Shown: piece after piece, positions 22,853 through 35,333 of the stretch
Layout of the letters: every line of letters begins with the position of its first letter
Position numbering within the stretch: position 1 is the first letter of the stretch
Source: Immersiella caudata
Taxonomy: Eukaryota > Ascomycota > Sordariomycetes > Sordariales > Lasiosphaeriaceae
Assembly: GCA_030512335.1 (NCBI GenBank)
Contig: JAULSU010000003.1
Location: 620,001 to 684,000 of the forward strand
DNA length: 64,000 bases
Direction of reading: 5' to 3'
Notes under the pieces: generated by a model
What the model saw: only the letters and a program-made list of their open reading frames with translations
What the model was told of the DNA's origin: nothing
The model's database searches: none
Translations under genes and position numbers: made by a program

Positions 22853-23960
22853 ATGCCCCTAAATCCCATCATGTCCTTAACCTCCAGCCCCATGGCGCCG
22901 ATAAAAATCCCTCCTAAACTCAACGAGCTCGTCAAGACAACCTTCGCCAAGGCCCTCGCAAACGGCGACGTCAACTTCTACCCCACCCAAGTCGCTCTCC
23001 TCAACATCAACTCCATCCCCGTGCGTCCCTCCCCCTTTTCCACTCAATTCCCATCTACTAACAAACCACCAGTTCCAACTCCGCTACTCCCCCTCCCTCG
23101 CCTCTAAACCTAAACCCCCTCCTCTCCCTCCTCCCCCTCCTCCCCCTGCTCCCCCTCCCTCCTCCTCAACCTCCCTTCTCAACCCCCCCTTCAACCCCTT
23201 CGCCAATCCATCCCCCGCCCTCCTCATCACCCCCCTCGAACCCGCCCACAACCTCATCCTCAACAAATTCGCCATCGTCCCGGAGCATTCCATCCTCGCT
23301 ACCAAGGTGTTTAAACCGCAGACGCATCTCCTCGAGGGAGACGATCTAGCTGCGGCGTATGCGCTCATCGCCGCCTACCATGAGAGCGGCAGGGAACTGT
23401 TTGGGTTTTTCAATAGTGGGGAGGGGTCGGGGGCTAGTCAGCCACATAGGCATTTGCAGTTTTTGGATGTGGGGAATATGAGGGATGGACTTGGGGGAGG
23501 GGAGGGGGGGAAATGGGGGGTTGTTGTGGGGAGGTTGGTTAGAAGGGAAGAGGAGGAGGGGGGAAAGCTACCGTTTAGGTTGTTTGCGGAGGGGATTGAT
23601 GGGGGGATGGATGGGAAGAGGTTGAGGGAGGTTTATTTGAGGTTGTATGGGAGGGCTTGTGAAGTGATGGGTGTTGATGTTGGCGAGGGACAGGAGGAGG
23701 GGGAGGCCAGGGTTAGTTATAACTTGGCGATGACGAGGGAGGTGATGGTGGTTATGCCGCGGGTGGTGGAGGGGGCGGAGGTGAGGAAGGGGGGCGAGGT
23801 TGTTGGAAAGCTGGCGCTGAATGGGACGGTGCTGGCGGGGACGGCGTTGGTAAAGACGCAGGCGGAGTGGGATGCGCTGAGGGAAGACCCTGGGCAGGTG
23901 ATCGAGGTGTTGAAGAGGATAGGGGTTGCGACTGAGGGTGGGGCAGGAACGAGACTGTGA
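22853..23960 (+). CDS. Ap4A phosphorylase / ATP adenylyltransferase (351 aa)
   Basis: Exons 22853-23020 and 23073-23960; the intron has a GTGCGT donor, a CTACTAAC branch and a CAG acceptor. ATGs at 22871 and 22892 are alternative starts. Family signposts are FNPFANPSPALLI, the stretch LNKFAIVPEHSILATKVFKP, and the nucleotidyl-transfer histidine triad-like SQPHRHLQF (H181, H183), where a covalent nucleotidyl-histidine forms. The enzyme splits diadenosine tetraphosphate with phosphate to give ADP and ATP, controlling dinucleoside polyphosphate levels in the cytosol. A Pro-rich insertion (about residues 70-85) and a Gly/Glu-rich loop (about 200-230) are encoded by low-complexity DNA. It lies 227 bp after the FIT2-like stop on the same strand and is convergent with the Myb-like gene. 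Confidence 0.9.
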
Positions 23961-24289
23961 GTCGGTGCTGGGGAGGCAGAGCAGTTCGTAGTGGCGGTCA
24001 GTGGCAAGTGAAAATGCCTCCCTGGATTGTCAACTCATCTGCCCTCACTCTCTAATTACACATTGGTATCCCCGCGAACGCCCAACTACCTGCCTAAATC
24101 TCTCTCTTTTCTTGCTCCAGCTGAACGCCTTTCCATCTCTTGTTTTCTTCCATTATGCCGGACTTCCAACGCCGTTTTAACCGAACCCTCGCAAACGCAA
24201 ACGAACGTAAACAAACTCCACTCTCCGTGACCTCCGCGACTCGCTCTCCGCGTGGCGACCAACCCCCTTTGCCTCACTCCATATTATAT

Positions 24290-24345
24290 CTCCTCCTCCT
24301 CCTCCTCCTCCTCCTCCTCCTCCTCCTCCTCCTCCTCTTCTTCCT
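24290..24345 (+). repeat. (CTC)n microsatellite
   Basis: About 16-18 CTC units with one CTT interruption near the right end, in the interval between two convergent genes and just beyond the stop of the Myb-like gene. It is likely length-polymorphic. Confidence 0.9.
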
Positions 24346-24362
24346 CCTTATCCTTCCCCCCC

Positions 24363-26102
24363 TCACCTTCCACTCCTCACCTTCTGCGCCGCCCTCAACT
24401 CATCCCACCGCTTCCGGCACGTCGAGTTGCCAAAGTGATATGTCCCACCATTATTCACAATATACTCCGCCACCTGCTTCCACGGCACCTTCGCCGTCAC
24501 CAACTCCCTCTCGCCCACCGTCCTCCAGGCGGGATACCGACTACGCCCATCCGGGTTCGGCGCGGGCCTCGCCAGCATGCGCACACCCTCCTCGAGAAGA
24601 CGGATATCCGTCTGCGACCACTCCGGGCGACGCACACGTTCCTCGCGCTTCTTTGTGAGCGTGCGGTAGCGGCCGCGGAGGGTGGATTCGGCTTCGGTGA
24701 AGCCGCCTTCGACGCGGATGTCTCGGTAGGTCATCCCGGACTCGCGCGACTTGATGAGGAAGGCGTCGGCGTCGGCGCGGGTGGGGAAGGAACCGCAGGC
24801 TTCGGCGTCTTCTGTTTGGTTGTCGTCCTCGTCGGAGGAGGGATCAGCAATTGTGGCCTTCTCTTGTTTCTTGGGCTCTTCTTTCTTGTTGGAAGTGGTG
24901 CGCTTCCGGGAGGAGGTGGAGGCGGGGGTGAGAGAGGGGGTCGGGAGTGTGCGGGGCTGGGGCGTTGTCTTAGGAGGACTTCCGTGTGAACTCTCGGGTG
25001 AGGATGACGGGACTGTGTAGTCGACCGCTGGCGTAGCGCGTAGGCTGTGCTTTGTGTACCTGCGCTTGGTGGCTGGCGGCTCGGAAGCGTGTTTGGGATC
25101 GGGGGATCTCTGGCGATGGCGTTGCGACGTCTTCACTTTGCGGGAAGATTCCTTGTGGATTGAATTGGAAGACTTGGGCTTGGGCTTGATGGGGATGACA
25201 GTACTTCGTATGATTGGTGGCGCGCCGGGGCGAAGGGAAGAGCGGGGCTTGTCGGGCAGCTTGGTGCGGGCCTTTTGCAAAGGGGCATGGGCTGAGACAC
25301 TGACGACGACTTCGGCTTTGATGTCTTCTGTCGTCGGCGACCGAACAGAACTGCCGGGCAAGCTGACCAGCTCAGCTTCCCGAGATTCCTTGATGTAGCT
25401 GCCGACGATGGAGTCGGTAGATGCAGTGGGCGAAGGAACCGGCGTTGGCTTGTTTCTTGTCAGCTTTGGTGACAGGGACGGGGGCTGGAGCGAAGGCTGA
25501 TCTGGGAAGGTCCAGCTTGGAGGCGGTCGAAGCGGTTGGAGTTGGTCGTGATGTTGACCGCAAGGAGGCACTGAAATCGGCACCTCGCTCATCACGGCAT
25601 CTGAGTCGGGACTCATAGAATGCAGCCCCTCGGGGATCCAGGCCAAGCGCTCAGAGCTACTGATCATAGCTGTGCGTCCGAGCACGTCGGCGACACCCGA
25701 CGGCGGAAAGCTGGGAAAGCCGCTGTCGGCGTTGGGGCTGTGGTAGTCGCCCATGATCGGCATGCAGCCACTTCCGTCGTGTCGTTGGGTAGGGAAAGGG
25801 GACCGGAAGGAGGACGACAGGGAGAGTGAGTCGGCCTCGGGTATCGATTGCGGAGGAAAACCCGGGAGTCTGGAAATATCTCGCATTGATATGTCGGCAT
25901 TCTGGCGGGGCTGCCATGACACACTGGCATTGACGGTCCCAGGCGTCTCGAGGTAGTGCAGAGCTTGCTGGATTTCCAAAGTGGCCAGGGGCCAGGAAGA
26001 AGACGCTTCCTTCTCCAACTTGACAAAGTCTTCGTCGGAGAGTTTGTGCGTGATGTGGGCTGGTGTCGACAGCATGGGGCCAAAGGATGGCTGAAGCGGC
26101 AG

Positions 26103-26134
<32 letters not shown>

Positions 26135-26648
26135 GGTGGTGGTGGTGTTGAAGAATGGACGTCAAGTCAAAATGGGGGTGATGGGCCTGATGTTGCTATG
26201 TTTGACGACACCGTCAATTATCAACTGCCCAAGTTTGGGGTGGGAACAAAGAGGGGGTGGCTGGTCAAGCATGTAAACGTACCAGGAGTGCGCCGTCTAG
26301 CCCTGCATCTCCCCATGGAGATGTGCGGGATGTGTCATCAGAGACAACAGGATTCAGGTTTTGGGCTTGCTGTTGGCTCTGGATCGGTTGGCGTTGATGT
26401 CGATGTTTCTTTGAGTGCGACCGGGGTTTCGACTTGGTCCACTCCTTGAGCTGGGGATGGGCACCGGACGACATGGCGAAGATGGGAAGCGCTTGACTGA
26501 ACTGGCGTTGGGCGGCCTCGGATAGTCCAAGATTCCAATATTCCAGCTCTGGGAAGGTACAAACGGGCGGAGTGGAAATAGAGAGGTCGAAATTCGCAGA
26601 CCATGGGTGGTGTCCAAAGACATGGGGTTGCGAATCACTGATAAGCAT
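24363..26648 (-). CDS. Q-rich protein with C-terminal Myb/SANT-like domain (732 aa)
   Basis: Two exons on the minus strand: 26648-26283 and 26195-24363. The 87-bp intron (GTACGT donor; ATAG acceptor) carries the only stop between them and keeps frame. The start ATG at 26648 reads MLISDSQPHVFGHHPW. A His/Gln tract (four His then about eleven Gln) near residue 140 is encoded by a CAA repeat. Most of the middle is disordered (Ser/Pro, Lys/Arg). The C-terminal ~150 residues are ordered: SFPTRADADAFLIKSRESG, then RPEWSQTDIRLLEEGVRML and a CRKRWDELRAA end. That resembles a Myb/SANT DNA-binding helix-turn-helix. It is probably a nuclear DNA-binding protein of unknown target, of a type I associate with conserved but uncharacterised Sordariomycete genes. 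Confidence 0.75.
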
Positions 26649-28907
26649 CTTCCTTTGAAGAGACACGGTGTCTCCCCCTCTTCGTTCATCAAGGCTCAGT
26701 CCTCTCTCAAGGCACAAGGCTTCTCCCTCCTCTCTTCTGCCTCACCGCTCACCGCTTGATGCGATGGTGGCGGCCGGGGGCCGTGGTGTTGAGTGTGGCT
26801 CCAACCGTTCCTCTGCCCGCTTGAACTGGCCCCGCTTAGGCTGCCGGATCTCAGCGTCGAACTGCTGCCCAATCCACCGAGAGTTCGTCAGACTGGGGCT
26901 GCTGGGAGGTCAGTGCAGGGCGGTATCTGGCTCGCATGCAGGCTGCAGTGTAGGCTCCCGAGTTGCCCTGAGCTTTAAGCGGTGGGCCGGTTGAGTTGGG
27001 TGCGGAGCAGTCGTGTGTCACTCCGAGGGAGAAAGGGTGTGTTCGTTTGGTGTCGAATGTCGCCGCTGGGAAAGGAAGAGACAGATATGTGGAAAGTGAG
27101 AAGGCGGGGGAGAATGTGAGATGCCCGATAATTTCTATCAGGTCTCGGATGGAAATGGGCACCTTGGCCATTCTTCTACTCCACAAAGCCCTACCAGCTC
27201 GGGCCCGAGCATGGAATGAAAACCCTCCTATCCATGGGGCTTGCATCTCCTTCTGGGTTTCGTCCAAAGTCTCCTGCTTGACCCTGCGCTCATTTCCAGC
27301 GTCGTCCGGTCCGGGGTTGAGGAGATTGAGGGAGGGGGGGGGGGGGAGGGCAGTCGACCGGCAAGCCGGAGATAGTAGCTGGCAGCTTTGCTGAAATCGG
27401 ATGCAGAGTTGCCAGAAGGGGCACCAGAGCAATATCTCGTCCCTTCCGTGTGGGCCGGACAGGGCTCTTTCGCCCTCTTCTGTGTCTCTTGGAGCGAGCT
27501 CGCCAGGGCATCCGTCGGGCCGTCCGTCGTCTGGACCCAGGGACAGCGTGCGTTCGTCATATCTCATCGTGCACATCTGGTCCATTGAAATGTGAGAACA
27601 GAGCTGTCTTTTTGGTCGAGCTGTCAGGGGTTGCAGAGCATGGGGTTCGGGCGTGTAGTTTGCAGGTTCCGGCGGGTGGTGGCAAGTGGCGAGCGAGCGC
27701 TTTCAGCGTTCCGGCACGGAAGAGGCGTCACGGCTGCCCACACCGAGCGAGCGGTCATTTTTTGCGAGCCAGATTCCCCCCACAGCTGGGTGACCAATCG
27801 ACCGGATAGCTGGAGTTGAGGCCGCGTGTGGAGCAGGAGGGAGTGCAAACAGCGCCTCATCGCGGCACGAGACAGGAGCCTCTCGTTCAAGTCCCCACAC
27901 TGGGGATCCGATCGCGGGATGCCGGGGCGGATGCCGGGGCAGTTGATTTGCCAAATCATTGCGCGTGGGGTGAGTAGTTGCAACATGGCATCTGGTCGCA
28001 GGGAATATTACGCAAGTCCTGGAACGACGGGGGGAGCGGCGGCCTTGTCGATTGGGCGTCTGCTTCGTGCATGGCGAAATCATGCAGGAAACTGCTGCTG
28101 CTGAGGGAAACTGACAGCATGCAAGTAAGCTCTGTCAAGCTGCGAGCCTCAGGTTTGAGCGCCACGGAACGCATGCCGTTGAGTTCAGCAGCAAAGGAAG
28201 GGACGCTAGTGCCGGGAGCAAACAACAGAGATTTCGCTCTTTCCCCCGCCCGCCATGACGCCCACGAGTTTCGCACATCAATTGCGCTCAGAATTTTCGA
28301 GCAGAGCCGGTCGAAACAACGGGAATATGGGACGGCCTCGGCAGCTCTGATTGTCTGCTCCAGATAGCCACGAGGAGCCGCTACCAGTCGAGCACGTCTC
28401 TCTCCTTCCCCTTCTAGGAACGCCACGCATCCCGGAAAACCGGGAGCGATCCGTTGCACAACAGCCAGCCTAGAGGTGCCGTGATGTGGCTTTTGAGGCA
28501 CCGACTGACGCCGTTTACATTTGACCCTTGTCGCAACACTGGACAACCAGCATGCAGAATTGTTTCGCCCAAGGCGAGAATAGGGATGAACGAGGGCACA
28601 GAAACGTGGCAAGCAAAACCATTTGATCTGCGATTGATAGTTGAATAATGTGCTAAATGTGAAACCAGGAACCATCAGCTGGAACGGTCCATGTACTCTT
28701 CTTTTACCTCACCAAACCATGCTTGACCTCCGGCTGGCGACAACTGCCGACAGACTGATTCTATGTGAACTGGATCTTGGTTGAGTGTAACAGCCACCAT
28801 TGACCATCTATCTGTTGCCAGTAATCCCATGCCATCCCAGGCCCGGCCGCGGACAACAACAGCAGCCCTGCCCGGAGAAGGTACAGTCCGGTTCCTCAGA
28901 GAGCCTC
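26649..28907. other. gene-free region between two minus-strand genes
   Basis: The right-hand ~1 kb upstream of 26648 should be the promoter of the Myb-like gene. A G-rich run (about 27331-27350) is the only conspicuous feature. Open frames here overlap on both strands and show no domain. Confidence 0.45.
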
Positions 28908-29993
28908 TCAGAGCCCAACCCTCACATTGTGAGACCGGAGCTTCATTTGTTGGTCGAACACACTCCGCAAAATCTCCTCGAGGTCTCGCCACCTGATTCC
29001 CAACTGCTTCTCCGCACGGCTCGTATCGGCTGTGAAGGGCGCGTCGAACGGCCCCTGCAATTTCACATCCACCGAAGGATACCTCGCCTTGACGAACCCG
29101 ATGATCTCGTCCCAAGTCGTGGGATTGCCGTTCACCAATATCTCCGTCAACGGGACACCCCTGTCCGCCTCAAGGTCAAGCGAGCGCAGAAGCACAGAGC
29201 TCACGTCCCGGACGTCGACAAACGCCGCTGGGGTCATTGGCTTCCCGGGTGGTGGCGTAGCCAATGACCTCATCAGAAAAGCGTTGATACCCCCCGGTCG
29301 CGCTGGGTCCGTCTGCGTCTTGTCGCGGCCCAGCACGAATGTGGGGTGCACGGTAACGAGAGAAAAGTGCGGTTTGTTACTGGCCATCCACTCGAGGGTT
29401 GCGCGGTGGGCAAGGATCTTGGATGCAGAATACTTTGCGCCGTAGCCAGCCGGTCCGGCGGGGAATTGGGCGTCGGGATCGACGTTCAGCGATGGGTTGC
29501 TACCCTCTGTGTTTCATTTGTTAGCGGTGAAGGCACCCAGTCGACGGTAGGTGAGCAGCGTACCCTTGATTTCCATTCCTGGAATTTGGAGGCCGCCGAG
29601 AGGAATCAACGCCAACAGCGAGGACATGATCACCACCTTCTTCACCGACGGAGCTCCGGCAGCTGCCTCGAGGATGGCCTTCGTCCCGTCAACAGCTGGC
29701 TTGAGGTACTCTGTCTTGAAGTCTTCTCCCTTGCCAGGCATTGGCGAAGCAAGATGGAAGATGTAGTCCACATCGTTCTTCAGAGCTGCCCGGAGAGCCG
29801 CAATGTCTCCGATGTCGGGAACGAGCACGAACTCGAGCTGTGCGGTGTATTCGGGGAATTGCTTCTTGACTTCGTCGATTTGGCCCTCCCGACGGACGCT
29901 CAGTCGCACACGGTGGCCGGCTCGAAGTGTGTCTTCAACCGTCTGGGATCCAATGAAGCCCGTACCACCGGTGACGAAGATGAGGGACGGCAT
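28908..29993 (-). CDS. NAD(P)-dependent epimerase/dihydroflavonol-reductase-like SDR (342 aa)
   Basis: Exons 29993-29564 and 29516... precisely 29506-28908, joined by a 57-bp intron (29563-29507; GTACGC donor, GCTAAC branch, ACAG acceptor). It is an extended short-chain dehydrogenase: the Rossmann motif TGGTGFIG is at residues 8-15, FHLASP near 78-83, and the catalytic Tyr/Lys pair is YSASK (Y169, K173). It belongs with fungal dihydroflavonol-4-reductase and ketoreductase-like enzymes that reduce carbonyls with NADPH. The substrate cannot be told from sequence. The gene is divergent from the tautomerase gene across 682 bp, so the two may be co-regulated in a small catabolic or secondary-metabolism pathway (inference). 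Confidence 0.87.
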
Positions 29994-30675
29994 GATGAGT
30001 CTTCTCTGTCAGATTCGAGGCAATTGATGACTCTGCATCAGCCAACGATGGCCGAGTGTGGGAGAGGCTGGAGAAGAACGAGGTGAATCAGTGGGATGTA
30101 TTTATTTCCCTTTGTCTCCCTATGGTCATGACACCGATGAGCGTGACACACTTTCTGACTCCTCATGGTCGCTACACCGAGGCAACTGCTCAACGTCGGA
30201 GCGACTTCTAATCATCCCCTCCACGTGTTTCACCACTGCTCGCTCTCGGAAGTGAGTCCGCCATCCTTCAACTGCAGCAGTGGGTATCACCAAGCCGTTC
30301 GTAAGGCGCCAGTCAGCGCCGGGTTCCGCAACGGCTCGGCAATTGGGCCATGAGGCCATTTCGTCAGTGCCGCTTGCGTGGAGTTTGCGGCGTGATTACT
30401 ATTCACAAATATAGTACCCCTGAATCGCGGGGGAACTCGATGGTGAAAATGTCTTGGCACCGAGGGATGGCTTACGGCAAAATGTCGAGAATGGATTTAG
30501 TTGTTGAGGACAGAGGTGGGTGCAGATGGGTATAAATCTTAGGAATGCCTTTGAGGGAGGCTGCAACGCATCGAAGTTATCAGTCGACCCTGACAATCTC
30601 CCAGTCAGCACCAAGCCAACCATCCTTTTTCAGCCACTGTCCAACTTGAACCATCTCACCACAACTTCACTCAAT
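29994..30675. promoter_or_regulatory. shared divergent promoter region, reductase/tautomerase
   Basis: On the plus strand TATAAAT lies at 30532-30538, 138 bp before the tautomerase ATG. On the minus strand an AATAAATA box lies at about 30099-30106, roughly 105 bp before the reductase ATG. The arrangement supports two core promoters facing outward. Confidence 0.5.
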
Positions 30676-31193
30676 ATGCCCCTCTGGCTCGTCTACCACC
30701 CCGAAGGCACCTTTGTGACCCCCGAGTCCAAGCAAGCCCTCGCCAACGACGTCATGGGCATGTACACCAGCGGCGGACTCCCCGCATTCTACGTCGTCGT
30801 CAACTTCATCACCCTCCCGCACACCAACATCTTCGTCGGCGGCAAGAACCCCCCTCCTGAGAAACCCTTCATCCGCTTCACGGTAGACCATCTGGCTATT
30901 CACTTCAAGGATGATGCTGAGCGGAAGCTGAGAGTCATCACGACGCTTGACGCGCTGATCAAGCCGCATGTTGCGGATAAGGGATATGATTGGGAGTTTT
31001 CGATTGATGAGACGCCGAGAGATTTGTGGAAGATTAACGGGTTTGTTCCTCCGCCTCGTAAGCAATCTCCCCTTTCCAAGTTTTTGCCGCTTTATTTCAA
31101 GAACAGATCCTGACACCGATGATAGATAAAAGTGAGGCCGAGGCAGTGTGGGCCAGGAATAACAGACCCTCGGAGTGGCAGGGGAAGCTTTGA
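30676..31193 (+). CDS. cis-CaaD-like tautomerase (149 aa)
   Basis: Exons 30676-31057 and 31126-31193. The 68-bp intron (GTAAGC; CTGAC branch; ATAG) is needed: reading through gives an early stop and a non-family tail, while splicing gives PPHKSEAEAVWARNNRP, the usual C-terminus. The protein starts MPLW; Pro1 becomes N-terminal after Met removal and is the catalytic base in this superfamily. Other family-like segments are GLPAFYVVVNFI, DHLAIHF and KGYDWEFSIDET. Fungal members are annotated as putative oxalocrotonate tautomerases or cis-3-chloroacrylic-acid-dehalogenase-like proteins; the natural substrate is unknown. It is divergent from an SDR reductase. Confidence 0.88.
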
Positions 31194-32030
31194 TGAGCTA
31201 GTTCGGATGTGCAACCTACTGGTTACTTCAAGTTTTAGAAACGAAAATCTCCCACCATGCTTTATTTCCCGGCTTGATGCTGGGTCTCTGCGAAATTTCG
31301 ACTGGTGCCACTTGAAGGAAGTGGGGTGCGGGGCTCAAGTTCAAGATGTCTTTCCTGGCGTAGACCTCGGGCTGCTTGGTTCCTTCCAGGGACTGTTTTG
31401 CACCTGGAAGGCCCAGAGGGGCAGAAAATGGAATGTCGAAATTGGGTCCCACTTTGATGCAGCGTTTGAGGCGGTTGTTGGAGGCCACCAAACTTCGAGA
31501 AAACAAGCATCTTTTGTACCAGCATTCGACGCCCAAAATCCGACCCCAAAGGCACCCTCAAACCGCCAGTCACCAAATAAAACTGACCAACCGACAATCT
31601 CAGCATGCGCTGTCTCGAACAGCGGCCGAGCTGCTGCAAGCCACTGCAGGAAGCACACGCCACGCTTTCTCGTGAGCCAATAACCGGTCCGAAAGAATGC
31701 TTCCCGAGATTTTCAGCCACCCTTCCAGCTCCGCGCCCAGACATGCATCTCCGCCAAAGAAGATGGCGCAGCCAGACCGAGCACCCCTAGGCATCCCATC
31801 ATAGGGCAGTGCACATGAGCAGCCCAACCCCGAAGCAGTCGCGGGGCATTGTTCCACTGCGACATTTTCTTCTCCGACTTCCTCGCAACGCCCGCTATTG
31901 TCGATTATGCTGCCTCTGACACACGCTGAAAGACCTGCAAGGTTTCGACCTCCCCCCGGCGACCTGTATCAACTCTCTGCTCTTTACTCTTGTCTGGATC
32001 ACTTGCGCCCTTCGATTGGGAGAGTCAGAG
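31194..32030. other. intergenic, tautomerase to NACHT gene
   Basis: No supportable gene. The right part should hold the promoter and 5' UTR of the NACHT gene. Confidence 0.45.
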
Positions 32031-35000
32031 ATGGCCGAGGCTCTGGCAGCCGTCGCACTTGCTGGGAATGTACTCCAGTTCTTCGAGGCCGTGACAGGCT
32101 TCACCGCCAACGCCAGCAGAATTTGCCGGTCACAGTCAGCGGGCGAGGCGTCGTCTAACCTGAAGGATCTTCGTGGCGTTGTATCTGACCTTCAGGGCCT
32201 GCTCATGAAGCTCCACCCCCAGGATGCATTGAGCTCGGAGCCTCGTATCGACCTTGCATCTTTGTCACGTAACTGTGCCAACACAGTTCAAGAACTCTTG
32301 ACGAAGCTCGACAGCATCGGCTTGGGCCGCCAAGGTAGGGGCGACCTTTTGCTGGCCGAGTTCAGGGCGATGTGGAACAGTCAGGCAATCCAAGAGCTGG
32401 AAACACGCGTCATGAGATTCAGGGACCAGTTGGCTTTCCACTTGGTTGTAACGGTCAGGTGTGTCGATTGATATCCTAACCGTTGAGGAGACTTGTTGTG
32501 AGCACTGCTGACATAAACGTATGTGTTTGGCGAGACAGAGACTTAGCCACACAGTCGCTCGCCCAACAAGATGTCATTCTCTCAGAGCTCAGACGGCTTG
32601 GCAACCACCTCGGAAACACGCAGCCCCGTAACGGTTCAGGCCGGGAATCCATGTCCGCACCAGGAAGCTTCTTCATTCGCACCCTCTCAGTGTACCTCAG
32701 TGGACCTGGAGAGAACAATGAACAACAGCTCCATTTACTCCGATCAGCCATGTACGCCAATATCACCGCACCAAGGGATGACGACAAAAAGATTCGGGCT
32801 GATTTCAAGTTACCAGACGACGTGCGCCATGGCCTGCAACGAGAATTCATCTCCAAGTTTCACTATGAGGAACGCGAGCACCGAAAATTCAATATCAGAT
32901 CCCCACACAACGAGACGTTCAAGTGGATATTCCCCAACGGTTCACTCCACAAGAAAACCACCTTTTCTAAGTGGCTTCAGTCTGATGGCGCCCTGTTCTG
33001 GATCACGGGCAAGGCTGGCTCTGGAAAATCGACACTCATGAAGTATATTTCGGAACCCCAAGACGATCAAGGCGAGACGCTATGCCATCCCTACCTCAAG
33101 CAGTGGGCTGGGAGAGCCCGGCTGTTGTCAGCAAGCTTCTATTTCTGGGCTTCGGGCACAGCAATGGAGCGATCACAGGATGCGCTTTTCAAGTCACTTC
33201 TGCACCAGATATTCCGTCGATCACCTGGCATCATCCCTCGAGTTGCACCCAGCCACTGGGAGTCCCTCTGCCTCTTAGGTCCTCCTCTGTCGGTCAACTG
33301 GTCCGGCGAAGGTCTTCAACAAGTCTTTCTCCACGCTTTCAGGGAAGTCGTGGCAGCGGGCAATAAGATTTGCCTTTTCATCGATGGTTTGGATGAATTT
33401 GACGGGGATCTCACAGTCCTCATTTCCACTATCTACAAGGTTTCAAAAATGTCCAACATGAAGGTCTGTGTCTCGAGTCGACCGTGGGAGGAGTTTGAGC
33501 AGGCTTTCGGCGAGAAGCCTAGCCTTCGTGTTCAAGACCTTACCCTTCCGGATATACAGCGCTACGTGAAGGACCATTTCAACCGGAATACTGGGTTCAA
33601 GAGACTTCAGGACCGTGAGCCTGATTTCGCTGGCAGTCTTCTGAACGAGATCGTGGAAAAGTCAGCGGGTGTCTTCCTCTGGGTCAAGTTGGTGGTTACC
33701 ACCTTACTTGCCGGCCTCTCTAACGACGATCGAGTATCTGATCTTAAGAGAAGACTGGATAACCTGCCCCCGGAGCTGGAGAGGATATACGCGAACATCC
33801 TCGGAAACATCGACCCCTTTTACTACGAGCACGCCTGCCAGTACTTCAACTTCGTGATGACCTGCGACGGAAGCCCTGACGCTCTCCTGACTGCATATGC
33901 AGACGAAGATTTGGACAGTGCGGTTGAAATTCCGGTCCATACATTGCGCGCCGCCGAGAAACAACTGCTGCTAGAAACGCTCCGCCGAAGACTCAACAGC
34001 CGATGTAAAGGCCTCTTAGAGATTGGGGTTGGTGACCGCGTCAACTTTCTTCACCGAACTGCCAAAGACTACTTTGCCAGCGCCGAGGCTGGAGAACAGA
34101 TCGAGAAAGCCCTGGTGAAATCCAAGTACGATCCTTACCTCCAGTTGTGCTCTGCTCATTTCTGCATGCTGAAGACAAATGGAAATCTTCAGCGGAGACC
34201 AGTTGTGGCAAATGGTTGGCTGAACTTTTCCGATTCGACCTTGGAAGCATGCCTTGAGGCTGCCTCGCAAATCACCCAGCAAAGGTGGCTGGCGATTCCC
34301 ATTCTGGACTCTTTACGGAAGGTGCTTTTAGCAAGCGGATATTCACCTATGTATTGCACGATCATACCATCTCAAACAAGGAAATTCGTGCGCGGAAACG
34401 AAAATTATGTCGGCAACAGCTTTCTCGCCCTGGCAGCACGATTCGGCCTGGCCTACTACCTCGATGCCAAGGTTCCAGCTGGGGCATGCTGCAAGCTAAC
34501 GCCGAGATCAGGCTCACGGACGCTATCCCTCGCTTCGTCGAAATCAAGAACGCACGAAATCGCTACGAGGATGCGAAGAATCATACAGGGGGGGCTGAGG
34601 AGCCGCAAACATGACACAGGCGAGGCGGCACACGAAGCCGTGGCTGCCCGGGCGCCGCATTCTCAGCTTCTTCGGACGGGCGAGGTGGATTCGGAAGCTG
34701 GTGAATGGCCATTGCTTATAGCCGCCTGTTTCACGAACCCCCCAAATGTTGAGGTATTCCGAACCCTCCTGGAGCGTGGGGCAAAGTGCGGTGCGCCTTG
34801 GAACTTTGGTAACACAGATTTTGAGTTCGTTGGCGTTGGTACTCTGGGTTTCGGAAAATACCAGTCGGTTCTGTCCGTGATTTTAGGGATTGCGGTGCTC
34901 AGCATCTGCGTGGTCGATGCGGAACACAAGACGCGGCTCAGATGTTGGAAGAAAATTGTTCAGCTACTCAGGAGTCACGGCGCGCTGGCAGCATATCAAT

Positions 35001-35113
35001 CTGAGGAGGTCTCTGCGGAAGTGCTTGGTCAAATATGGAAAGACAAAAGCACCGCTCGATATCATTCGGGCAAAACTTTGGATCAGGTTCTCACTGAGCT
35101 TTTGTGGGAATGA
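32031..35113 (+). CDS. STAND/NLR-like NACHT NTPase (1000 aa)
   Basis: Exons 32031-32458 and 32539-35113; the 80-bp intron has a GTGTGT donor, a CCTAACC branch and a CAG acceptor. The N-terminal ~130 residues (MAEALAAVALAGNVLQFFEA...) resemble the helical N-terminal domain common on fungal STAND proteins (HeLo-like family). The NACHT core has Walker A GKAGSGKST at residues 300-308, Walker B LFIDGLDEF at about 422-430, and a sensor-like VSSRPWEEF segment. A winged-helix region follows (YVKDHFN, LWVKLVV, RLDNLPPELERIYANIL). The tail has at most one ankyrin-like unit near 860-895 (PLLIAACF...TLLERGAKC). Such proteins are intracellular signal-responsive switches; some control heterokaryon incompatibility or cell death. 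The short repeat region is unusual for an NLR sensor. No partner effector gene is adjacent. Confidence 0.88.
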
Positions 35114-35333
35114 CGGGAAAGGTAGAGAGAACTACATTGAAGGTGTTAATTCATGAAGCAGGACTGCCGTGTCCGGAAGCCTGAGAACTAAGGAGGTACC
35201 ATTTTGTCAAGCACGAAATTAACAGTAAGGCGAGCAGGCATGGCAGCTTGATCGGATGATTAAAACTTATATTTAGGTGAAATTCAGAGGTTTCGGCCCT
35301 GGAAATCACGGCTCCCAACCTATTTTAACGCAT

